From Bacteroidales bacterium (GTDB lineage: Bacteria; Bacteroidota; Bacteroidia; Bacteroidales; UBA932): 64,000 nucleotides of DNA. The stretch lies in assembly GCA_028724885.1 (NCBI GenBank), contig JAQYTJ010000028.1:17237-81236 (forward strand), in the 5' to 3' direction. Both the position numbers and the translations under genes were made by a program. Numbering within the stretch: the stretch's first letter is position 1; each line of letters begins with the position of its first letter. Under the pieces are notes generated by a model. That model ran no database searches. It was not told the DNA's origin and saw only the letters and a list, made by a program, of their open reading frames with translations. Of this stretch, positions 12,303-21,663 are shown in pieces.

Positions 12303-15017
12303 ATGAAAAATCTCAAATATTACATATTAACTCTCATCGGCGCATCAGCCTTGCTTTTATCCGGTTGCAAGGATGAAGGTGCTCCTGAGTCAGAAGCCAT
12401 CCTGCCCGGAGAATCTGAGATTGTACTTCCTGGAGCAGCATCATCTAGGACTATCACGATTTACGCCGATGGCACCTGGAGAGCCGACGTAACCGAAGAC
12501 TGGCTGTCCATAGAGCCGAACAGAGGCAACGGAACTGGCGAAGTCACTATTACCGTAAGCCATAACACTGAAGAAAAAGAGCGTGAAGCAAAAATCATAG
12601 TCATCGGAGCCTCGAGACTGGGAGACACGAATATAAGCATAAGGCAAAGGGTCGACCGCTTTGCCTCAACAGAAGAGATTTCCGTCACGAAAGCGCTAGA
12701 GCTGATGGCCGGAGACATGGCGAAAATCTCTCAGTGCCAGGTGATGGCAATGAATGCTGGGGGGTTCATCGTCAGCGATGGAGCATCCAACATATTCGTA
12801 AAAAGCACTAAGAACTCCCTAATAATAGGGAAAGACGGTACTTTGGCAGCAGGCGACAATATCACTCTCACAGGTGATGTCGTTGCGTTCAACTCCATCA
12901 CTGCCATCGAACTCTATGACGCAACCTATTTTTCCAATGCCGAAGTGACCTACCCGGAGCCTTCCGACATTACAAATGAGGCTGCATACAATCCGAAAAA
13001 ATCTGAATACGTAACCGCCACGGTGTCTTACGGCCAGGACGGCGCTCTCACCGTGGCAGGCAAGGGATTCGGGAATATATATCAGCCTACGACTGCGGAT
13101 AACCAAATGGTGTTCCACAAAGTGCAGATGAACGGCTACTATTTGGGAACTGACTCGAAAGGGGTACGTTATTTCATGCCGACAGACCTGAAAGACATAG
13201 AAATGGAAGCGACTCCGCTGCTGATTTTCGAAATCGGGACGGACGCATTCTACGACACCTACAAAGGCACTTTCGGGACTACCCATAGCTTCCCGGCAAA
13301 GACAGGCTCGGGACGAATCGAATATGTCCCTTACGACTTGGACAACACAGACCCTAACGGCGTGTTCAAGATGGACATAGACCAGTCCGGGGCTCACTAC
13401 GACGACCCTCGCTGCACCGGGCCTTGGCCTGGGGACTACTGGCTGTTCGTCAGCGAAGGCAAAGTCGTTGCCAACACTAAATTCAACATTAAGTTCGGCG
13501 CCAGAACTTCTGCCACAGGGCATAAATACTGGATTCTTGAATATCTCGATGGCAAGATTTGGAAGCCTGCAGGAAATACTCAGATGTCTAAGGACATGCC
13601 TAGCGGTCAGAACGTGGAATACACTGCTGCGATGAATGCTGATGGAAAGACTAACGTCATAGTTGACCGGAACTTCACGATCACGAAGAACATGGATGCC
13701 CTCCAGGTCAGATTCCGCTGCCTCGCCAACTGGCAGGCCAATGGAAAAGGCGCACTTTCGAAACGCAATACAGGTTCCGCTCGTCTTTCAATCAGGAGCA
13801 ACACCAGCAGCGCAACCCCTGTGACCGCTCCTCAGCCAGGCATATACATCACGAAGATGGGAGACGGGGTGGAAACGCACGATCCTTCCGAGGATGTCGC
13901 TAACATCCAGCTCTCTACTTCCTTGCTAACATTCGAGGGCACTCCTGCAGAGCCTGCGACGATAACAATTACTTCCGACAGGGACTTCAAAGTTTCGTCC
14001 AACGTAACATGGCTGACGCTCAACGTAACCGAGGGTGTGGCGAATGAGCCGACCGAGGTAAAAGTAACTTGTTCTCAGAGCGGCCTTTCTACTCTGCGCC
14101 AGGGTAAGCTTACAATAACCTCCGGCGTCTCCTCTGCCGAAATCAATGTTGTTCAGTCAGCTGCTGGCGGCAACCTGGATCCTCTTATCTCTTTGGCTAC
14201 TGGAAACTACCTCACTGCTGACAAGAATGGAGGCAAGTTCAAGGCTACTGTCATGAGCAACGTGGAATACAGCGTGGAACCACTCGACAGCTGGATTTCC
14301 AATGTTGCCGCAGTTTCGACGAGAAGCATCGTTGAGAACAGCGACTACTACTTTAACGTCGAGGCCAATGCGACCGGCTCCGAGAGGACTGGGCGAATAC
14401 GCTTCTACAACGATCAGTACCAAATCGAGACAATCCTCAACGTCAAGCAGCTTGGATCCATCATCCTGTTCGAAGACAACTTCGACTGGGTGGAGGAATT
14501 CGTTAACTGGGACAAAGCCAACAAGCGTACTCAGGGAAATAGCATGAAAGACAAGAGGACTTACAACATCAGCAGCTCCTATGGCATTCCTGGATTCGAA
14601 GATGCATTCTCTGCCAAAGGCTACGAGGCTCTGTTCCCGTCATCGAAGACGATTTATGTCTGCGAGGGCAACTACCTCAAGTTCAGCAAGACTTCGAACG
14701 TCAACGGAATAAGGCTGCCTGCCGTGAATACGGAATCTGAATCGACTCTGAGAGTCAGCTTCGACTGGGGTTACAATGGTAAAGACAATGTTAAGCTAAT
14801 CGTCGTAGTTGAAGGTAGCGGCACCATAAACGGCGCTAAGCAGACCGAAGAACTCTCCAACTCATCTTTCACATGGAAGACGGAAACCTTCAGAGTTGAA
14901 GGCGCAGATGACACTACTAGAATCAGCGTGATGCCTACAGATTTCACGGATTCAGTTGCCAGCGCAAAAATTCTCAAGCGCTGGTTCATAGACAACGTAA
15001 GGATTGAGAAGCTCTAG
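12303..15017 (+). CDS. BACON-domain surface lipoprotein
   Basis: A 904-residue lipoprotein, last in the phosphoesterase-SusC-SusD operon. The signal peptide ends in lipobox LLLSGC (Cys about residue 22). A BACON domain follows (about 40-120, with the ADGTWRADVTEDWLSIEPNRG pattern around residue 55). An OB-fold-like segment follows (about 123-225), which in related Bacteroidetes lipoproteins resembles DUF5689. Two further BACON-like repeats lie near residues 535-620 and 630-720. The C-terminal 180 residues look like a beta-sandwich carbohydrate- or ligand-binding module (LFEDNFDWVEEF... with aromatic residues). Proteins in this operon position often act as extra surface glycan-binding proteins; that role is inferred. 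A terminator follows at 15051-15090. Confidence 0.8.
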   Translation: MKNLKYYILTLIGASALLLSGCKDEGAPESEAILPGESEIVLPGAASSRTITIYADGTWRADVTEDWLSIEPNRGNGTGEVTITVSHNTEEKEREAKIIVIGASRLGDTNISIRQRVDRFASTEEISVTKALELMAGDMAKISQCQVMAMNAGGFIVSDGASNIFVKSTKNSLIIGKDGTLAAGDNITLTGDVVAFNSITAIELYDATYFSNAEVTYPEPSDITNEAAYNPKKSEYVTATVSYGQDGALTVAGKGFGNIYQPTTADNQMVFHKVQMNGYYLGTDSKGVRYFMPTDLKDIEMEATPLLIFEIGTDAFYDTYKGTFGTTHSFPAKTGSGRIEYVPYDLDNTDPNGVFKMDIDQSGAHYDDPRCTGPWPGDYWLFVSEGKVVANTKFNIKFGARTSATGHKYWILEYLDGKIWKPAGNTQMSKDMPSGQNVEYTAAMNADGKTNVIVDRNFTITKNMDALQVRFRCLANWQANGKGALSKRNTGSARLSIRSNTSSATPVTAPQPGIYITKMGDGVETHDPSEDVANIQLSTSLLTFEGTPAEPATITITSDRDFKVSSNVTWLTLNVTEGVANEPTEVKVTCSQSGLSTLRQGKLTITSGVSSAEINVVQSAAGGNLDPLISLATGNYLTADKNGGKFKATVMSNVEYSVEPLDSWISNVAAVSTRSIVENSDYYFNVEANATGSERTGRIRFYNDQYQIETILNVKQLGSIILFEDNFDWVEEFVNWDKANKRTQGNSMKDKRTYNISSSYGIPGFEDAFSAKGYEALFPSSKTIYVCEGNYLKFSKTSNVNGIRLPAVNTESESTLRVSFDWGYNGKDNVKLIVVVEGSGTINGAKQTEELSNSSFTWKTETFRVEGADDTTRISVMPTDFTDSVASAKILKRWFIDNVRIEKL

Positions 15018-15050
15018 AAGAGTTTCCCTTAATATAACGAATCGAAAGAT

Positions 15051-15090
15051 AGGGGTGCCTCTACAGTCTGACAGACTCCGAGGCATCCCC
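15051..15090 (+). terminator. Hairpin downstream of the phosphoesterase/SusCD operon
   Basis: The outer stem AGGGGTGCCTC pairs with GAGGCATCCCC (one bulged T). The inner stem is a perfect AGTCT/AGACT with loop GAC. The 3' side is followed only by a weak T-rich tract (ATTCTTT). It starts 33 bp after the BACON gene and probably ends that operon. Confidence 0.65.
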
Positions 15091-15333
15091 ATTCTTTGTC
15101 ATGCGCTCTCCAGCCGCAAGCGACACAGCTTGTGAAAATTGGGAACATATACCGTAATCCGTCTAAAAAATATTCCTTTGGCATGAAATAATTTTGCGAC
15201 ATGGGGAAAACATATCAAATCCACCTCTATCGTGGCATAGGCCAGCGCTAGAGGTGGAGCAACCTGAAAGGGACATCGCCGCCATGACTGGCATTGAGAT
15301 GAATCCCTTATTTTTGATTTCAATTCCTTACGA
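15091..15333. other. Convergent intergenic region with a 9-bp inverted repeat
   Basis: There is no credible gene here; the short - strand ORF at 15099-15323 lacks any recognisable pattern. A perfect inverted repeat, CCACCTCTA (15221-15229) and TAGAGGTGG (15249-15257), encloses 19 bp. A TAATTTTG at 15189-15196 matches the -7 consensus on the + strand but has no good -33 partner. The hairpin could end - strand transcription past the lipoprotein gene or lie in a small RNA; neither can be shown. Confidence 0.3.
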
Positions 15334-15792
15334 TTACTGGTAAGGCTCTACCACGATAGTCCAGACTTTCTTAGTGCCATCAGCCGCTGTTACCTCATAT
15401 TTATTGTCCTTGCTCCAGTCCCCTGGCACGCCAAGTGCCGGCGCATCTCCGATAGGCTTGATTGTAGATGCAGTAGAGATTGTGAGGATCACGACAGCCT
15501 TGGACTCTGTAAAGTTGCCGCGCTCAGCTTCGGGAATGTTGTTGGTGCTATAACGGATGGTGTAGGTGTTGTTCTCGACATCCTGGCTGCGAGCAGCTGC
15601 GAGACGAACCTGCTTCACTTCCCTCTCACCGCTGACAGGAATTACGTTGTCGCCGAAATAGCGCCAGTACACGTCCCCATTGGTGACATCGCAACCTGAA
15701 TACTCGTCCAAGTCTTCAAGACCGTGCTTGAGACAAGAGGAAACGGACACCGCTATAAAGCAGGCCAAAAAGATTGTTATATATTTTCTCAT
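15334..15792 (-). CDS. Small lipoprotein of the third position in a SusC/SusD operon
   Basis: A lipoprotein of 152 residues from the start chosen here. Starting at the ATG at 15792 gives the signal MRKYITIFLACFIAVSVSSC with lipobox VSSC. Upstream in-frame ATGs (15804, 15819, 15825) would add residues that spoil the signal, and the outermost would overlap the preceding susD. The mature part is about 130 residues and looks beta-rich, with a repeated-strand pattern ending in GTKKVWTIVVEPYQ. That ending resembles the Bacteroidetes lipoprotein Ig-like modules in which a final strand reads 'KxWTIxV' (DUF5018-like); I am not certain of the family. It follows susD with a 26-bp gap and is the last gene of the SusC-SusD-lipoprotein operon. 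Probably an accessory surface binding protein. Confidence 0.7.
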   Translation of the reverse strand: MRKYITIFLACFIAVSVSSCLKHGLEDLDEYSGCDVTNGDVYWRYFGDNVIPVSGEREVKQVRLAAARSQDVENNTYTIRYSTNNIPEAERGNFTESKAVVILTISTASTIKPIGDAPALGVPGDWSKDNKYEVTAADGTKKVWTIVVEPYQ

Positions 15793-15818
15793 ATGCTTTA
15801 TCATTTTCAAATTACTCA

Positions 15819-17774
15819 TTACCAATTTTCATTCTGATCGTGATCCAAGCCGTATGCCTCTCTGGTATTCAGGAAAGCACGTGAAATAGGCAGCAGGTAG
15901 CGCCTAGTAGTAAAATTGCGATTAGCGCTGTTCAGGAGCGTCACTTGATTTACTACAAGCTGCTTACGGTCGCGGCTGATTTCGATCTTGTATGTCGGAC
16001 GGTTGAGGTCGTAAATCACGCCACCAGCGGAAAGACCCTTATTGGCATAGCCGCCATACTTGCCCCAGCGCAAATAGCTGAAGTAGATATCGCCGGTTTC
16101 GTTGGTCATCTCGCAGTTGCGTTCGCGGATATAATCAGCCCATGCCTCCTCCTCTGTCGTAGCCTCGGAAGGCGCAATGCCACCGTGCTGCACGCGGGTG
16201 GCGTTCATAGCCTCAACAGCAGCAGGGATATTCTTCTTAAGAAGCTGAGCCTCCGCAAGATTGAGATACGCTTCACCTAAGCGTGCGATGTTGAAGTGCA
16301 GAGCCACTTTGGAGAGGTAGTACGCACGCGGCTCCGGGTTCTCTATGTTGCTCTTCCTCCAATAGTAACCGGTGGTGGTATTGTACCAACCGCCATCCTC
16401 CTTGTCGCGAACGCCCATGGAGAGATTCCCTCCCAAGTTGAGTTCAATCGTCTCATTCATCCACGTACACTTGTCATACACCATAGTCGTATAGAAGCGT
16501 TTGTCTCGCCCAGTGTACATGAGGTCGCTCAAGTCGAGTCCTTCAACGCCTTCTTTGAGCTTATGGTAACGAGAAATGACTGGATAGCCGTCCTTTGTCT
16601 GCTTAAAGTCTTGCGGCGTAGGGATACGGCGAAGATCTCCGCTTTTCTGAGCGTAAGAATCCACCTGCCCAGGCTCAGTTAAAGAAGCAGGGTCGAGTAT
16701 GTCCACATTAGAAGTATACTGGGAGGTCTCATACCAAGGGAGAGCCTTGCCCGTGATTTCGTCTGTGACCAAGAACTGGTCGGCTAAATCCTGGGTAGGG
16801 AAATAGATAGACCAACCTTCGAAGGTCTGCCCATTGGCCTGCTTCAGGAGGACAGGGGACAAGGAGTTCAGATTGTTGTCCGTCGAAATGTTCGGGTAAG
16901 TACGCATAAGCTCGGAGAAGCTCTGAACGGAAGTATTCTCTTTTTCACGGTAGTACGCCCAGAGAATCTCCTTGTTGTAAAGGTCGGTCTCATTCCAGAG
17001 GCTCTTGGAAGGAGAGAGATTCGTCGCTAGTGAAACGCCGCTGTTTTCGATGACATCAGTGGCATACCTTATGGCTATGTCGAGATACTTGCTGTCAGAA
17101 GTATAGGCATATGCCTGCAGGGCCGCCCTGGAAAGGAGCACGCATGCAGCATAACGAGTAGGCAGGCCAGGGGTGTTCTCAGTTGGCAGTTAGTCCGCAG
17201 CTTTTTGGAAGTCGCTGATGATAAGTGCGTAGCTTTCTGCTACGGTCGATGTCATAGGAATGTTTACCGCCTCAGGATGTTCTACATCAAAGACCTCGCA
17301 GACAGGCACGAAACGTCCCATCTTGCGAGCCTGATCAAAGAAAATCATGCCACGCATGAGATAACCGTGAGCGGAAAGCTCCTTCTTCTCTTCATTGCTG
17401 AGGGTGGCAGAATTCTCTACGTTGTGGATAATAAGGTTCGCCTTCCTCAGAAGGCTGAAACGGTTGCAGCCGAAGTCGCTGTCTTCCGACACGCCCAATT
17501 CGGTAGCCAAGCCATCAATGCCTTCGCCCACTTGAGAGCAGCGAACCGAATTAGGAGTGCGAGCCTCCCAGTCCACGCTGCTGCCAGAGCCTGCGTAGCC
17601 AGCATTGATAACATCTGTATATGTTGCATAGACGAAACCCTCTACCGTAGCTTTGCTACCCCAGACGGTCTTGGCATCGAATACTGTCGTTGGGTGCGTG
17701 TCAAGAGTGTTGATGCAAGATGACAGGGCCGCCATGCCCAAGAACAATAAGGTGTATTTCAATGTATTTCTCAT
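15819..17774 (-). pseudogene. SusD-family lipoprotein gene interrupted by an in-frame ochre codon
   Basis: Reading from ATG 17774, codons 1-194 encode a normal SusD N-terminus: signal MRNTLKYTLLFLGMAALSSC, then helical TPR-like sequence to ISDFQKAAD. Codon 195 (17192-17190) is TAA. The same frame then continues without a shift through LPTENTPGLPTRYAACVLLSR and another 440 codons to a typical SusD end (RRYLLPISRAFLNTREAYGLD). The joined product would be about 651 residues. In the SusD at 42008 the equivalent segment reads DKAETYLAD, so the stop probably replaces Tyr (TAC or TAT to TAA). The partner SusC and the downstream lipoprotein gene are intact. Options are a recent inactivating mutation, an assembly error, or stop-codon readthrough. 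The second half has no good ribosome site of its own. Confidence 0.88.
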
Positions 17775-17789
17775 ACTATATCATATCGT

Positions 17790-20700
17790 TTAGAAACCCA
17801 AATTAAGCGTAAGGGCAAAAGTCCTTTCTACCGGATAGCCATAGTAGTTGGCATTGGCATTGTTAGTTGGTTCAGGATCAAGACCATACTTCGTAGATTT
17901 GGAGATAGTGAATATATTCTGTCCGGATATGCCCACCTTGCACTTGGAGAGCCACTTTACGTTTTTGAAGAATTTGTGCTTGAAGTCGTAGCCGAACTGA
18001 AAATCTTTCATACGAATATAGGAACCATCTACAAGCCAGAAGTCGCTCCAAGCATAATTGTTGTTCGAATTGCGACCAGTATCGGACATCAGCCTAGGAT
18101 ACTGGGCATTGCGATTGTTCGGGGTCCAGAAGTCAGTCTGGTAGTCGTACGCCACTGGCATGTCGCCGGTCTGACCAGTCATCATGCCAAGATCGGGAGA
18201 TATATACATATCGAAGCCCAAGGATCCCTGAAAGAGAGTACTGAAATAGAAACCTTTATAATTTAGGGCAATGTTGACACCGAACTGGTTGTGCGGATTG
18301 GAAGATTTTCCAAGGCGACGATAGTCTTCGCTGTTAATCTGTCCATCGCCGTTGGTATCCCTATACTTTATGTCTCCTGCGGTGAGGTAGCCGGAATTAT
18401 AAGAGTTGATTATGCCGACGGAATTGTACACATCCTCTGCACTGGAGTAGTATCCGAGGTTCTTGTACATTGTGCTGAAAAAGTTCTGCTTAACCTGCTG
18501 GGTCCTGAGATAAGGGTTGAGACGACTCGACTCGTTCTCGCTCTCATCCAGAGCCCAGATGGTGTCGTAAATGGTGAAGTTGCCTGTGATGTCATACATG
18601 AATTGTCCGATCTGATCCCTCCATCCAAGCTGAATCTCCACCCCGGCGCGACGATATTCGCTGTCGGAAGCTACCCGAGGGAGACCCACTCCGAGCGCAG
18701 TATTCAGATAGCTATCACCCTTAGGAGCCACAAGATAACCCTTGGTAGAATAATAGAAATAGTCGAATGATCCATAGAGACGGCTATTCAAGGAAGCGAA
18801 GTCAAAGCCAAAGTCGGTCTGCTTCGTGGTGTACCATGTAAGATCCGGCGAAGCCAGAGAGCCTTCGGTAAAGCCAGGATAGTACTGCCCCTGCATTACA
18901 TATGCATAAGGATCGTAGTCGTAAGTTGTCATGTACTGGAAACGTCCGGCAGACTCGTCAAGACCGGTCTCTCCATAAGAGAGACGGAACTTGAGACTAT
19001 TGAGAATATTTTTTTGCACGAGAGACTGCATGAAGTCCTCCCCTGTGACAACCCAGCCTACGGAACCGCTGAAGAAGGTTCCCCAACGCTTACCCGGAGC
19101 AAAGCGGTCCGAACCGTCATAACGGATGCTGCCCTCCGCATAATACTTGTTAGCGTAGTTATACTTCACCTGGCCAATCCAAGCGGCACGTCCCAGCTCG
19201 GCCTCATAGCCGCCGTTGGTCTGCCTATTCGCATCCCCAATCTCAATCTGGTCAATGTCGAAAGAGTAATTCTCACGCTTTGCCCAGTAGCTCTCGCCGT
19301 ACTGATAGTACTGTTCGAAACCGCCGAGGGCAGAAACCGAGTGTTTGCCGAACTGGCCGGCATACTCTACGAAAGCTTGGTTAGTGAAAGAATAGCCAGT
19401 GCCACTGGTGTACTGTAGCTCAGGCTTGTTGGCGTAAACAGGATTCTTGGAATCCCAGTCATACTGAGCGGCATCCTTGCGCCAAGCTTTCACAGCCTCT
19501 CCATAGTATCGGTAATCGCTGGCTGCACGGACCTTCAGGCCTTCCACCCATGGAACTTCCCATACGAGCTCGCCAAGGCCATTTATTACATTGACTGTAT
19601 TGCGAATGTATCCTGCGTCTTCCGCCGTCTCGGCAACCGGATTGTCGGTGATATTGTAAGGGAGGCCAAACTTGTTAACCCCAGGATAACGGCTTGACTT
19701 ATCGTTGATATGCGAGAACACGGTAGAGTATCCGCTCGCAGTAGAAGTGTAAGGATGAGTGGTTTTCTGGCGATATCCATCTATGGTGCCGCTGATGCGG
19801 AGGCCGATCGCTTTAATAAGATGAGAGCTTGAAATACGGAAGTTGGTTCGCTTCATCCAGTGGTTATCGTTCTTGTAAAGAGAGTTCTGATAAATGTTCC
19901 CTAAAGAAATGTAGTAGCGACTGGTTTCATTTCCACCGAACAGGCGCACGGAATGTTTCTGCTGAGGCGCCCAATCATTGAGCACTAGCTTGCGCCAATT
20001 AGTGTTAGCGAAGTTCAGAGGGTCAGTGCCGTTCTTGAAGTGATTGAGACCTTCCTCGCTGTACGCCGGATCGAGACCATCGTTCTTTCTGGCGACGTTG
20101 GCGTAAATAGCCCTCTCATAGGAACCCATTTTCTGAGGCCAGATGCTAGGCTGCGAAAAGCTCTGGTTGAAATCATATTCAAGAGTAGTCTTGCCTAAGC
20201 TGCCTTGCTTCGTCTGTACCTGTATAATGCCATTGGTGGCGCGAGAGCCATAGACAGCCGTGGCAGAAGCATCCTTGAGGATGGACATGCTTTCGATATC
20301 ATCAGGCGAGAGATTTTGGAAGTCAACTGAAGAGCGTATAACGCCATCAATCACATAGATAGGATCCCCTCCCCCTCGAATGCTGATGCGAGGAATGGAG
20401 TTGATCCCTCCGCCAGCAGCCTTTACGATGAGGCCCGGTGAACGACCGGCAAGACCTTGCGTCATGTTGGCGACAGGCATATTGGAAATCTGATCCGTTT
20501 TTACTGTGGATACAGATGCAATCAGATCCCTTCGCGAGGTGACGCTGTAACCAACTACAATTGTCTCGTCAAGCAGCATGGCATCTTCTTCTAAGACAAC
20601 TTCAATACGTGTTCCATCCCATCGTATTTCTTGGCTGATATAACCCACGAAAGAGACAATGAGGACATCCCCTACCTTTGCATCAGGGAGTTCAAATTCT

Positions 20701-20927
20701 CCGTTTTCTCCACTGATGTCTCCTTTGGTAGTTCCTTTTATTCCCACAGATGCACCAATGACCGGTTCGCCATTCTGGTCGACTATGGTTCCTGTACATG
20801 CGCCTTTCTGCTGTTGGCTCATATAGACACTCGAATGTGTCTTGCCAACAGACGCATGGACAACTTCAGCAGAAGTACCTAAAATAAGCAACATCATGCA
20901 AAGCGATCTCGTTAATCGTTGTGACAT
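17790..20927 (-). CDS. SusC/RagA-family TonB-dependent transporter
   Basis: A SusC homologue of 1045 residues when started at ATG 20927, which gives MSQRLTRSLCMMLLILGTSA and a signal peptide ending near VVHA. An in-frame ATG at 20987 would add 20 hydrophilic residues before the signal, so I rejected it. A purine-rich AAAAAGAAACG stretch precedes the chosen start. After about 35 residues the regulatory-like domain begins (GTIVDQNGEPVIGASVGIKG). The plug starts at ETIVVGYSVTSRRDLIASVS, and SILKDASATAVYGSRATNGI marks the SusC signature. The barrel ends in FALTLNLGF. It is the first gene of a - strand operon; the partner susD begins 15 bp downstream and is interrupted by a stop codon. Substrate unknown; no enzyme gene is attached. 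Confidence 0.93.
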   Translation of the reverse strand: MSQRLTRSLCMMLLILGTSAEVVHASVGKTHSSVYMSQQQKGACTGTIVDQNGEPVIGASVGIKGTTKGDISGENGEFELPDAKVGDVLIVSFVGYISQEIRWDGTRIEVVLEEDAMLLDETIVVGYSVTSRRDLIASVSTVKTDQISNMPVANMTQGLAGRSPGLIVKAAGGGINSIPRISIRGGGDPIYVIDGVIRSSVDFQNLSPDDIESMSILKDASATAVYGSRATNGIIQVQTKQGSLGKTTLEYDFNQSFSQPSIWPQKMGSYERAIYANVARKNDGLDPAYSEEGLNHFKNGTDPLNFANTNWRKLVLNDWAPQQKHSVRLFGGNETSRYYISLGNIYQNSLYKNDNHWMKRTNFRISSSHLIKAIGLRISGTIDGYRQKTTHPYTSTASGYSTVFSHINDKSSRYPGVNKFGLPYNITDNPVAETAEDAGYIRNTVNVINGLGELVWEVPWVEGLKVRAASDYRYYGEAVKAWRKDAAQYDWDSKNPVYANKPELQYTSGTGYSFTNQAFVEYAGQFGKHSVSALGGFEQYYQYGESYWAKRENYSFDIDQIEIGDANRQTNGGYEAELGRAAWIGQVKYNYANKYYAEGSIRYDGSDRFAPGKRWGTFFSGSVGWVVTGEDFMQSLVQKNILNSLKFRLSYGETGLDESAGRFQYMTTYDYDPYAYVMQGQYYPGFTEGSLASPDLTWYTTKQTDFGFDFASLNSRLYGSFDYFYYSTKGYLVAPKGDSYLNTALGVGLPRVASDSEYRRAGVEIQLGWRDQIGQFMYDITGNFTIYDTIWALDESENESSRLNPYLRTQQVKQNFFSTMYKNLGYYSSAEDVYNSVGIINSYNSGYLTAGDIKYRDTNGDGQINSEDYRRLGKSSNPHNQFGVNIALNYKGFYFSTLFQGSLGFDMYISPDLGMMTGQTGDMPVAYDYQTDFWTPNNRNAQYPRLMSDTGRNSNNNYAWSDFWLVDGSYIRMKDFQFGYDFKHKFFKNVKWLSKCKVGISGQNIFTISKSTKYGLDPEPTNNANANYYGYPVERTFALTLNLGF

Positions 20928-21663
20928 AATCGTTTCTTTTTGTGTTAATAATATCATTTCCGAATAAGCCGGATTTTCTAAATTCAACGCCCAATTTTCG
21001 CCGCATGGTCACCATTGCGGCTCCGAAGAGCAAAACATCTAATTGTTTATGAGAGCGATGCATAAAATTATCGTCATAATCATGGGCATACAAAAACGAG
21101 ATTGTCATGCAGCATTTGGCAACACTCTAGGCTTTTTCGCAGAAAAGCGGCGCAACATATCTATAATTTTTCTAAATACAAAAACATTAAAAATGTTTTT
21201 GCAAATAGTTCCATCATTACTTAGAGTAAAGCCAGAGATTTACTCTCCTCCATTAACTAAAACTAGCAAAAACAACCAATTCAGGATTTTTGCAATACGT
21301 CCGGCAGACTCATCAAAAAACAATTAATAATTCTGCCGCTTACGTTTATTGAATTAGCTATGCTCTGCGTACACCCAAGCCGTCATGATCTTGATTCATG
21401 TTTTCGCAATTAATGGGCATGGCAATATGCATTGCCCACTAAATGCCCGAATCAATTCTTATTGGTCATCATGGAATACGTATTGGGTGGGCTGGAATGG
21501 CATGATGGAAATGCAAGGTGACAAGAGTGGTCGTATGATTGCTGGAAAGAACTGGAGACGATACACCCCTGTCTGGCGGTGGGAGCCTTAAAGTACTATC
21601 GCACAGAAGTCTTTTCGTTTCAAGGGAAAATTATTACTTTTGTAAGGTTTAGAATAAACGAAT
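20928..21663. other. Long intergenic region between divergent susC and pyrH, with two perfect hairpins
   Basis: 736 bp with no convincing gene. Hairpin one is AAAAACATT (21180-21188) with AATGTTTTT (21192-21200). Hairpin two is AGAGTAAA (21223-21230) with TTTACTCT (21239-21246). A 20-base word at 21297-21316 matches 18942-18961 inside the neighbouring susC with one mismatch. A + strand ORF at 21385-21591 (68 codons, Trp-rich, NTYWVGWNGMMEMQ) has no recognisable family and I do not count it as a gene. The pyrH promoter lies at the right end. The region should also hold the - strand susC promoter, which I could not locate. Confidence 0.4.
21612..21642 (+). promoter_or_regulatory. Putative promoter of pyrH-frr
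   Basis: TACTTTTG (21635-21642) matches the Bacteroidetes -7 consensus TAnnTTTG exactly. A TTTT (21612-21615) stands 19 bp upstream in the -33 position, one base from TTTG. Transcription would start near 21648, about 15 bases before the pyrH ATG. Confidence 0.6.

Noticed and set aside
21385..21591. 68-codon Trp-rich ORF before pyrH
   Set aside because: No family, no clear ribosome site, and it ends shortly before the pyrH promoter; probably chance or a remnant.
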